Below, piece after piece: positions 13,393 through 23,075 of a DNA stretch of 64,000 bases. The stretch is from Hepsetus odoe (Eukaryota; Chordata; Actinopteri; Characiformes; Hepsetidae): NCBI GenBank assembly GCA_017165825.1, contig CM029376.1, positions 24,747,450 through 24,811,449 of the forward strand. The letters are read 5' to 3'. A model generated the notes under the pieces. It searched no databases and was not told the origin of the DNA. It worked only from the letters and a program-made list of their open reading frames with translations. The position numbers and the translations under genes are program-made. The first letter of the stretch is position 1. Every line of letters begins with the position of its first letter.

Positions 13393-13433
<41 letters not shown>
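13393..13433. repeat. (CA)n microsatellite
   Basis: About 20 CA units just left of the CpG island. Confidence 0.97.
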
Positions 13434-13435
<2 letters not shown>

Positions 13436-13622
13436 CTGGGACTACATGTCGGAATCAAATGTCCCCGCGGTGCCTTCATCACGCGTAAAAGCGGACAGAA
13501 AGACGCACCGTGGGACTCTTGCGCACGGCATTGCGCCACTTTGTCGCCTTCAGCGCACGTGACATGCGGATGATCAGCACGTCCTTTACCTGCAGAGGCC
13601 TTGTTTAGGACTGTCACTCACT

Positions 13623-13678
13623 CACACACACACACACACACACACGCACACATACATACACACGCGAGCGCGCGCGCG
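13623..13678. repeat. (CA)n then (CG)n tract
   Basis: Alternating purine-pyrimidine sequence ending in GCGCGCGCG inside the CpG island, broken once near 13666. Confidence 0.93.
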
Positions 13679-13748
13679 AATTAAGTCTTAATGAAGACTT
13701 CCAACATCATAACCCCTCAGAGGAGACTCGGACAGGTGGGATGCTCAC

Positions 13749-14004
13749 CGCGCGCGCAGACGGGGGGCTGCAGCAGCACGATCAGCGCGGCTCTCGCGGT
13801 CAGCAGGCGGAGACCCCCGCCCTGCGCGCCCGCCGGCATCTCGGCTGTGCCCTCACGCGCTTCTCGCCATCTGGAGCTTGGCGCGCGCCGTGAGTGGGGC
13901 ATCGGCTGGCTGTGGGCTCTGCGCTCTCCCGCCGGCCAGAGCGAGTCTGCGGCTGCAGCGGCGCGCAAACCTGCGTGCACGCGCCCGGGCGCCGCAGCCT
14001 CCAT
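13749..14004 (-). CDS. Candidate first coding exon with signal-peptide-like segment
   Basis: Minus-strand open frame inside a CpG island. It starts at ATG 14004-14002 in strong context (AAGATGG), MEAAAPGRVHAGL, or at a later in-frame ATG 13839-13837 (MPAGAQGGGLRLL). The segment LRLLTARAALIVLLQPPVCA is hydrophobic and ends in a plausible signal-peptidase site. A donor GCGCG|GTGAGC follows at 13749/13748, giving 85 codons plus one base. In human, KIAA1549L lies downstream of HIPK3 in the same orientation, so this could be its first exon; I see no sequence proof. No later exon was identified, so the rest would lie left of the window or be missed. Confidence 0.3.
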
Positions 14005-14149
14005 CTTCAGACTGTCGGAAACTGCGGAACGGGAGAACGGAGAGCGGATCCGCCGAGGAGAAGGCGCCCGAGTCAGCGCGCGCCTGGGTGTGCGTGAGAA
14101 CGGCAAGCGTCAAAGAATAAAATAATGACAGGGGAAAAAAAAGTGCCCG

Positions 14150-14171
14150 ACAGCGGCCCCTGCTGGCCGAG
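14150..14171 (-). promoter_or_regulatory. CTCF-like motif, copy 1
   Basis: The minus strand reads GGCCAGCAGGGGCCGCTG, one base off the vertebrate CTCF core at the G-run (GGGGCC in place of GGGGGC). It sits just outside the CpG island. Binding is not shown by sequence alone. Confidence 0.5.
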
Positions 14172-14562
14172 ATCGGAAACGCACTTGGGTCGTTTAACCA
14201 TTCAAGATTCAGAAACATTGATTGATTTTATTGGTCAAACTGTTTGTGAAGCAGGACAGATGGACTGACAGACACGGGCAGATACGAATCTAATTAACAT
14301 AGATAGAATAAAATAAATAAAACTATAAAAGAATTAACTAATTCGTTCTATATGAATATTTAATATTAAAAACACCATTGATCTGTAATAAAATATTCCC
14401 CCAGAAAACAGGGGTGTGTGTTTGTATTTGTATGGTGACAGAATGTGAATGCTGGAAATGTGTCACGTGTCTAAAGTGGCAAATCGTGCAGTTAAATGAA
14501 CATAAAACATACAGGAAATAAAGAAACGATATAATGTGGAAAAAATTAGTAATGCTGCACAA

Positions 14563-14563
14563 T

Positions 14564-14590
<27 letters not shown>
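14563..14590. repeat. (CA)n microsatellite
   Basis: About 14 CA units between the first CTCF-like motif and the pentamer satellite. Confidence 0.95.
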
Positions 14591-14594
<4 letters not shown>

Positions 14595-14795
14595 ATGTAT
14601 TTATATAGAGGTTTTATGAATATAAAAAGGTGCATAAATGAATGAAAATGGAAAGTGCGGCTCACACAGATCCACAGACACAGTTCGACAGTTCAGAGGG
14701 AGCAGCGCTGAAATCGAGGATCGTCCTGATTTAATCATCAGGAGGTCGAACAAGGAGGCGTCTGGTTCTGGCATCTTGGAAACCTAAGGGGACGA

Positions 14796-16339
14796 ACTAG
14801 ATTAGATTAGATTAGAATTGAATAGAATAAAATAGAATAGATTAGACTAGAACAGAATAGAATAGAATAGACTGAAATATATTAGAATAGACTAGACTAA
14901 ACAACAATATCATCAAATAGAACAGACTGGAATAGATTAGAATAAACTGGACACCAGAGAATAGAAGAGAATAGAACAGAATATAGAATAGAATAGAATT
15001 GATCTTAAAATAGAAAAGAATAGAACAGAAAAGAATAGAATAGATTGGAATAGACTAGACTAGAATAGAGTAGATTAGACTAGAACAGAATAGACTAGAC
15101 TAGAATATAATAGAACAGATTAGACTAGATCTAGTTTCTCTATGTAATAGAATAAATAGAATATAATAGATTTTAATATATGAAAATAGACTTTAATAGG
15201 AATAGGAAGAGAATAGAATAGACTGAAATATATTAGAATAGACTAGACTAGACTTACAACATAATCAACAGAACAGAGGAAATAGATTATTAGAATAGAC
15301 TGGACACCAAAGAATAGAAGAGAATAGGAACAGAATATAGAAGAGAGTCAGAATATCTTAAAATAGAAAAGAATAGAATAGATTGGAATAGACTAGACTA
15401 GAATAGAGTAGACTAGACTAGAACAGAATAGACTAGACTAGAATATAATATAATAATGGACGTTAGATTTACCAGCTTCTCTACAATAGAATAAAATAGA
15501 ATATAATAGACTGGAATATATTAAAATAGACTAGAAAAGAATAGAATAGATTGGAATAGACTAGAATGGAACAGACTGGAATAGATTAGAATAGACTGGA
15601 CACCAAAGAATAGAAGAGAATAGAACAGAATATAGAAGAGAATAGAATAGACTATCTTAAAATAGAAAAGAATAGAATAGATTGGAATAGACTAGAATGG
15701 AACAGACTGGAATAGATTAGAATAGACTGGACACCAAAGAATAGAAGAGAATAGAACAGAATATAGAAGAGAATAGAATAGACTATCTTAAAATAGAAAA
15801 GAATAGAATAGATTGGAATAGACTAGACTAGAATAGAGTAGATTAGACTAGAACAGAATAGACTAGACTAGAATATAATATAATAGAACAGATTAGACTA
15901 GACTAGCCTACAATAGAATAAAATAGAATATAATAGACTGGAATATATTAAAATAGACTAGAAAAGAATAGAATAGATTGGAATAGACTAGAATAGAGTA
16001 GATTAGACTAGAACAGAATAGACTAGACTAGAATATAATATAATAGAACAGATTAGACTAGCCTACAATAGAATAGAATAAAATAGAATATAATAGACTG
16101 GAATAGATTAAAATAGACTAGAAAAGAACAGAACAGAACAGAATAGAATAGAATAGACTGGAATAGATTAGAACAGACAAGCCTAAAATAGAAAACAATA
16201 GAATATAATAGACTGGAATAGATTAGAATAAACTATACTACAATATAATAGAATAGAATAGAACAGATTAGACTAGATTAGCCCACAACAGAATAGAGCA
16301 GAATAGAAAAGAACAGAATAGAATAGACTGGAACAGACT
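14796..16339. repeat. AT-rich satellite of 5-bp units (TAGAA/TAGAC/AACAG)
   Basis: About 1.54 kb built almost entirely from pentamers such as AATAG, ACTAG and AACAG. Longer repeats are superimposed: a block containing GACACCAAAGAATAGAAG recurs at 15598 and 15729, 131 bp apart, with related copies near 14949 and 15302. The plus strand is poor in C. No coding potential. Confidence 0.97.
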
Positions 16340-16344
16340 TCACA

Positions 16345-17625
16345 CTCAGGCCCAATGAAACTCTGCAAGGCTTCTTTTACTGGAGCTATAAAAGAATAAT
16401 TAAAGAATAAACCGATACACAAACATGTGTGCGTGTGTGTTAAATGTGGAACGGATGTGACTACGTGTGTGTGTGTGTGTGTGTCACACTCCCCGGGGTG
16501 TGTGTATAAAAGAACGGCATGTCTCTAAAAGTGAAGAGGACCGCGCGCGACAGCGGCCCCTGCTGGCCGAGACCCGAAACGCATGTGTGTCTCTGACGCC
16601 GCGCCGAAGCTGGCGGGCTGTATTCTCTCCATCTCTCACACGGGATTAAGTTTAGTGTTCGTCATTGTCCGGTCCACCTTAAAGCCCTGCTGCTGCACAG
16701 TTTAAGGTGGAACGGAGAATTTAAACAAAAACTTGGTCTTTGTTTTAAGCCCTGCTGGAGGAAAAGGTTTCTGATTGGGGCACACACCGACCTAAAGGCA
16801 GACCGTCAGTGCTGGAGCTGGAGCCTAAACATCTTTAGGAGGGTTAGTGTGGGGTTTAAGGCACTTTTAAGAGAGGCTCCAGTGCAGGAGAGTCTAAAAT
16901 AATCAGGGCGATTACGTAACCAACCAGCGTGTCCTAAAGGAGCGCTTCCACTGCCGTCCACACGGGGGCGCCGTTTCACCGTTTTCAGTTTAAATAAAAG
17001 AATCATTTTGCTGCAGCCAATTCAGGGAGAGCAGGAATATTACATATCTCAAATAATTACAATATATTATTATATCAAATTATAGAATATATTTAATAAT
17101 AAATCAAATTAACTATTTTTTATTTTAAAAAATCACAATATAATAATTTTATAATTTAATTGAAGAATAGCCACAAAAAATGTTAATATAGTGCTTTGCA
17201 TCAAACACAAACACAGAGGTAGGACTGGGTGTCGATAAAACTAAAATGAGTACCATTTCTTAAAAGAGGTTTTGGGTTTTTGTTTAGGTGGCTTTAAGTG
17301 GGAAAAACTGATATATTTAATAATAAACATCTCAAAATTTCATATGCATATCTGATGAAGAAAGCAGCACCACTGTTAATACGCTTTCATCATCATGTGA
17401 CGGCGCTCTACACGAAACCTCACATTACTGGACTCATTCTGCTCGGTTTTAGAAATCTTCTAGCTGGCTAGCGTTCTTTAATTACAGACAAAATCAAAAT
17501 ATGCTCGGAAAAGAATATTGCAACAGCAGTTACATTGTTCAACACTTCACATCGTTACATTGCCCAGACCTAGTTCGGAGAAACGCCTGGGGGGGAAAAA
17601 AAAAAAAAAAAGCAGAGAGACAATA
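16345..17625. other. Unique DNA between satellite and hipk3 3' end
   Basis: Contains a short (TG)n at 16464-16483, the second CTCF-like motif and AT-rich unique sequence. No gene is supportable. Confidence 0.6.
16550..16571 (-). promoter_or_regulatory. CTCF-like motif, copy 2
   Basis: Identical 22-base core to the site at 14150-14171 in the same orientation, exactly 2400 bp away. The match extends to about 35 bp with two mismatches (CGAGATCGG versus CGAGACCCG). It lies on the other side of the pentamer satellite. Confidence 0.5.
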
Positions 17626-17644
17626 TGCCTGCAGCAATATATAT

Positions 17645-17650
17645 TTTAAT
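17645..17650 (-). terminator. Candidate polyadenylation signal for hipk3 (ATTAAA)
   Basis: ATTAAA on the minus strand, followed in the direction of transcription by a T-rich element, the usual poly(A)-site layout. It was chosen because the repeat-poor 3' UTR-like DNA ends here. Confidence 0.3.
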
Positions 17651-19089
17651 TCAAAGTGAATTTCGACAATACACCATCATTTCTTTAATTTGACACTCAC
17701 CAAATATAGTCACCAGGAAAACCCGCTTTTTGTGACAAAGTACATAAGGCTTGGTCACATATAAATCACTGAGAACTAGAGAGAAATAACGACCGAGACA
17801 TTACACCTTTTTAAAAAAAAAAAAAAAAAAAAAGGAAAATAAGTTTCCCAGTCCTCATATACTGAATATTGCACAGTGCAATGGCTACATGGCAAACTAA
17901 TGTAGCATAAAAATCATAAGCAAACAAATTAGAAAGCCACAAAAATCTACAAATATTAAAACAGTAACAGTTCAGATTTAGTAAATCAAGTCCTTTTACT
18001 CGGAAGTCTAAGTACATTATCTGATAACTTGCAGTGAGATTTAACTTCTACTAAAATATAACCTGCAGGGGAAAAAACGTTAATAGTTCTAAAGCGATCA
18101 AACCCAAACGAAAGGGGAGAAACTGTTACACAGTAGCACGTGTGACAAAGACCCTGAATTTCTGTACATACATCTCTGAAAGGAATAAAAAACAGCGTTC
18201 AAATCAGAGACGAAACCACACAAACGAAAAGGAGCCGGAACCAACTCGGACGAGATCAGTTGTTTGGTATAATAGGAATCTTTCGTTTGCTGAATTTCGT
18301 TCAACTCCTCTGTGGTTGCTCAGAATACATTGTTTGTTGAATTTCAGTTTCCTCTCCAGTTGGGTTTGGTAGATTTTGTTAAAGACTGACTTTGAAAAAG
18401 GTTCATTAATCGGATGCGATGCAAACAGCTGTACAATAGATCCGTGTACTAATTTGTACTTGTCTCTCTAGTGCTACATGCTTATTATTGTCTTAGTCTA
18501 CGAGTATAAAAGTGAAACGAGTGATTTCGTGACACCAGAGCCACGTTTTTGGGACCAAATCTGCGACCGCACGAAGTACATTAAAGCAATTAACTTGCAC
18601 AATGGTATGAAACTTTGTCCCGTTGAAGAGAGGGTGCTGTTTCTTTGCTTTTGAAAAGCGGTGGGACAAGGTGGTAAACCGCGGGCTGTTTTACAATCAC
18701 AGTGTATGTATGTAAAGCTTCCCAAGAGGACCAGGTCGGCATTATGGTAGTGATCCCTGATAGCATTTCATTATTGGATTTCTCTTGTCGGCAGGTATTA
18801 CCCATTTAGAAGAAATCATAGACAAGCAAAACAAAAGGAACGGTAAAGATCTTTTCCATTTTAAAGATATAAACCGGGGGGGACATTTCATGTGAAGACA
18901 TCAATGTGGGAGAGGGACTGCATTGCATGTTTGGCTCTTAAAAGCCAAGTGACACTGAAACAACACTAAAAACAAAAATAAAGCCCCACGCCACACACAC
19001 ACACCCACACACACACACACACACACATTACTACTGGTAGCCAGTGCATAATACAGATATTACAACACTAAAGAGAGGTCCAAAGAGAG

Positions 19090-19100
19090 TCAAACACACA

Positions 19101-19135
<35 letters not shown>
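19090..19135. repeat. (CA)n microsatellite in probable hipk3 3' UTR
   Basis: Plus-strand (CA)n, so the transcript would carry (UG)n here. A partner (TG)n lies at 19551-19576. Confidence 0.95.
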
Positions 19136-19139
<4 letters not shown>

Positions 19140-19550
19140 GTAGGTCTGGGTATCGTTAAAACTTTAAATGAATTTAATGAACAATGCTTTTTTGGAGGTG
19201 GCTTAAAGCTGGGGTAAAAACAAAAAAACTGAGCTGATGAAAGTGGGTGTGGCTTAAAGCAGAAATGAATGTATGGTGCTAAAAGTGGGTGTGGCTAAGT
19301 TCACACCAGTGTAAAACAGAAGTAAGGGAGGTGCGCTAGGCGAGTGAATATACTCTCTGCAAAGGATCAGATAATATAAGCACCAAAAAAGGTTGAATTT
19401 CGACACCCGGCCCTACGACACAAGTCAGTCCTGTGAGGGACACGCTGGGAACACCAACTGTGCTTAATCCTGCAATTACACTCTCATCTCTCAAACGGAA
19501 AGAGGTAGAGAGGTCAGGATGACAGCCGGTGGAATGCGTGTGTGTGCAAA

Positions 19551-19576
19551 TGCGTGTGTGTGTGTGTGTGTGTGTG
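19551..19576. repeat. (TG)n microsatellite in probable hipk3 3' UTR
   Basis: Plus-strand (TG)n, so the transcript would carry (CA)n, complementary to the array at 19090-19135. Confidence 0.93.
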
Positions 19577-22541
19577 TTTTTGTGGGACATAAAGGTTTGA
19601 AGCACATCTGAAAGGCACTAGTTTAGTTCTGCTCTCTATAAAGAGCAGGATGTGTGAAAATTCACACCAGTGACACCAAAATGATCAAGAGCAGGGAGAA
19701 GGCGGCCTTTTTTTTTTTTTGCTTATCACCCAACAGTCCTTTTCATTTGTGAATTCATTCATGATGAGGGAGCAAGAGTCACATTTCTTTTCTCCTTAAG
19801 TTAGCTAAATACATACATCAGGAAAACCAACCTATTAACATCGATTATTCGTTAAAGACGAGTAAACACTGAGAGACTCGGGTTTTGGGGGAAAAAAAAA
19901 ATCCAATGGTCGATTACAAACAACTTGGAAAGCACTGCAATTGATCAAAATTGAAAGGTGGACAGCGAGGGCGCTAGTCCGGTAAAGAAACAGCTCACTG
20001 ATGACACGATCAGAACTGATGTAGGCTTTTAGAACGACGAGAGCGTCGATCCGGAACTACCACGAGTCCAATAAAAGTTAAATAGAACCTGCAAGCTATG
20101 CCTTAATGCTAATATCCAAAACGTACTCAGATATACACAAATCCGCATTTCAAACGAGCCCCAAGATTACGATAACAATACGTAGAATTCACGGAGGCAA
20201 AAGAAGTCAAAACTAATGAAACGGGAGGAAAAACAAAAGAAAACACACCCCAAAACACAACAAACCAAACTTCCAACTGCAATACAGTAGTTACAATAAT
20301 GACACTTCAAACAGAAAAGCAAAATATACATAGGCATTAAAATGCTTACGATGTCGGTCAGTAGAGTAAAACCCAAAGAGAAACCTCACGTCTATCTTAA
20401 GGTCATCAGACACACATACAAAAATAAGAAGGATAAGAACAAAGTTAATCACTTTAACCTCACAGCTATTATGAAGTGGCAATCAGTGAATAGCAGCTTA
20501 TCTATGGTACATTCAAGAATAAATGAAACCAATCATTAAATTGCCAAAAAAAAAAAAGAAGCTAAACATCAACCTCATCCTTAATATATATAGTCATATT
20601 TTTTTTTCGTGTTTAATACATCCCCAACTACAATATGCTCGAGGTGTACGCTAGAACAGTAGCTACTTTGTTTCAGAAATCAATTACTATCTTTGGTGTA
20701 GCAAAAGCATCTTTATGATAGCAAAGAAATAATGCGCCTAATGAGAAACCTATCCGAATAAAAATGCAAGAAGCACACAGAAAACAACTCGATTTCTCCC
20801 TGAAGGAATGTATCAAATGAAAACAGCATCAAAAAAAAAGTCAACCAAACGGTACGAGACAGGAGGGAAGTGAATCTCGTCACATGCTTAGAATAAAGGG
20901 GGATTGCACACAACTAACTCACACCTTGGAAAGCACTACATACTCCAGCAATGACAGACTGATAGTTGGACAATGAATACTGAAAAATCTCTGCACCAGC
21001 TAACGTGAAACCACAAATTGGATTTAAAGAGCTAACTGCAGGTTAATGCCGATATCGAAAACACATCTAGTTGATTAAAATAAAAATACAGAAATAAGAA
21101 AAGCAAAGAATACACGCAGAAAGTATGGATTGCATTGCAGATGTGTTAAACAGTGTAAATACTGTTAGTATTTAGTAAAAGAGTAGTAACTGATTATCAA
21201 ATATGAAATTACTCAAAACTTTCCTTCTGTACAAAGTTCGTCCTGGGAGAGAGCCTCTGCTACAACGAATCGTGCCATCGTCCGAAAGTAAATTCTCTTC
21301 GACGCTTGAGTCGACGACGTGTCACTCTGACCCCTTTCCCGAAGCCATATTTCAGTGATTACCATACATGTGGGACTGTTTGAACGAAAACGTGGAAAAG
21401 ATGTGTGGACTGCCGTTAAGGCAAACTGTGAGGATATAACCTGTCAGATTCGCTCTCGTCCATCATACGCCAAACTTAGACGCTGAAAAAGCCTCAAGGC
21501 TTCTCTGTGGGGAAGGAGGACAGAGGAACTTCGCTGTAAAGGCTTGAGGGAGTCCAGGTTACAGCCTTCGGACAGCAGGATCAGACAACGGAAGTCTTCG
21601 TGGGGACGCTCTGATGAGATGCATGTTGTTGTTTCGGGGTTTAGATGAACACAAGCGATGCATCCATCCTACCTCTAAGCCACTCCGCAGCGCCGCAAAC
21701 TTACAGATCGCCATCTAAGTCACGAAACGACCAAAAAAATGAATTCCATCAAAAAGGACAGCCCTAATGTATAAATCACAAAGAACGATTTGAAATTCAA
21801 GTGCTGCAGTCCAGGTGAATTCATGTGAATGCAAGGGAATCGCACCTCGCAGAGACATGGATTTTTTTTTAAGGCACTTTTGCTTGTGGAATCAGGTTAC
21901 AATGAAACACCCTTAACACAGAGAAAGAGTGGTGTTGTCACCTTCCTCAAATCTAGCATTTCCCCCATGCAGAGACATGCAGAGTGCAGTAACCTTATTA
22001 AACATGGGACCACGGAGTTAACACTGGAGGGGGAGGGAGGGGGGCACGAGCCTACTACAAAAATACAGACGCATAACACCAGTACACCACGAGGGGGAGC
22101 CGTGTTCACGTACGCAAGTGTGGGCCCTACCACCGCAGACTGGGATGGCTTCACCAGAAAGTCCATGTGTCTAGCACACGTTTGAAGGCAATATAGAAAA
22201 ATAGCTATAGAGAGGGGTCGACCCTCTATACATAGGTGAAGATCTAATGACTGGGGGTTTATTATTCTTTTTTTTTTTTTCCCGCAATATCAAATGTGCA
22301 AAAGACATGAAAAGTGAGTTCTCTCGTTTCACACGCTCGTCTGTTCTTTTTTTGTCTTCATTATACTTATAAAGCTCAGTTGTGAATGTGTAATCTCCAC
22401 CTTTTTGACATTGAACTACACATTTCTTCAAGAAAAAAACGCATCAGAGCGGAAAGGATGGGGAGCGGGATGTGTTTGTTTTTACGTGCACGTGTCATAC
22501 GCATCAGTGGCGGCTGCGCGTGCTCCGCGGACTCCAGCAGC

Positions 22542-22979
22542 TCAGATGTAGGGGTATTGGGGCAGTTTGGTGGGGCTGAGGGGGAAGCCTGCGTAAGCGG
22601 GTGAGGCTACGTATGAATGTGGTGGGAACAGGGCCTTGAAGTGTGTGGGTGGGTGCAGGGTGGGCGATGGCAGCAGCCGTGGGTCTATGCCCACGCTGAG
22701 GCCCTGCGGCATCAGGCTGAAAGCGGGCTGCAGGACGGGCCGGGGGGGCTGAGGGGGAGCCGGGCACGGCGAGGGAAGGAGGTGGGCCACGGGCGGGCCA
22801 GAAGGAGGGTACGAGAGCAGGGCAGGGGGGTGCCCTGCCGAGTGGGTGGGGCTGCCGTGAGGTTGCAGAGTGGGAAATGGGTGGCCGTGAACTGTGGGGG
22901 GGATGAAAGCCTGCGGACGGCGAGAGGGCTGGGTGTAGTTGCCGTTCCACTCCTTGGGACAGGAGCCGTAGTGCTGGAC
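22542..22979 (-). CDS. hipk3: hipk3 exon 16, C-terminus and stop
   Basis: Encodes the last 145 residues, VQHYGSCPKEWNGNYTQPS through GFPLSPTKLPQYPYI, stop TGA at 22544-22542. The motifs EWNGN, GSPTHSAGH, RLLPSPTLH and FPPHSY are HIPK3 C-terminal landmarks. The exon is very Pro-rich and GC-rich compared with its surroundings, which explains several long overlapping open frames here that I treat as shadows. Confidence 0.95.
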   Translation of the reverse strand, partial: VQHYGSCPKEWNGNYTQPSRRPQAFIPPTVHGHPFPTLQPHGSPTHSAGHPPALLSYPPSGPPVAHLLPSPCPAPPQPPRPVLQPAFSLMPQGLSVGIDPRLLPSPTLHPPTHFKALFPPHSYVASPAYAGFPLSPTKLPQYPYI

Positions 22980-23044
22980 CTGAGAGAGATGGACATAAAC
23001 AGGGAGACATGTTTCAATGAAAGAAAGGAAATACATTCATTAGG

Positions 23045-23075
<31 letters not shown>

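Larger units (their letters stand above)
1..13439. other. Gene-poor left flank
   Basis: No gene is supportable here. The unique stretches, about 400-1600, 2830-4640, 4725-6330, 7500-8670, 9560-10600 and 11980-13240, show only scattered short open frames without family signatures. The rest is SINE, LINE, minisatellite and microsatellite sequence listed separately. The stretch 371-400 (CAGAACATTAAAACCAC) resembles the ends of a common fish DNA transposon. Confidence 0.6.
13440..14190 (-). promoter_or_regulatory. CpG island, probable promoter
   Basis: Dense CpG dinucleotides over about 0.75 kb in AT-rich surroundings, the second such block in the window. It contains the candidate minus-strand first exon, and a (CA)n/(CG)n alternating tract at 13623-13678 lies within its left part. 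The overlapping open frames on both strands are what GC-rich DNA gives by chance. Confidence 0.6.
17630..22541 (-). other. hipk3: Probable hipk3 3' UTR
   Basis: About 4.9 kb downstream of the stop with no convincing coding frame and no recognisable transposons, unlike the flanking DNA. It holds (CA)n arrays at 18994-19026 and 19092-19134 and a (TG)n array at 19551-19576. The end is inferred from ATTAAA (minus strand, 17650-17645) followed about 35 nt later by a U-rich run from the A-tract at 17596-17611. Earlier polyadenylation is possible, for example AATAAA near 22257. The length is inference. Confidence 0.45.

Noticed and set aside
13691..14125. Plus-strand open frames of 67-144 codons in the left CpG island
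   Set aside because: Arg/Ala-rich products typical of random GC-rich DNA, without splice or start context as good as the minus-strand candidate.
22084..22102. Possible further CTCF-like site (CCACGAGGGGGAGCC)
   Set aside because: Two mismatches at conserved positions and no partner site.
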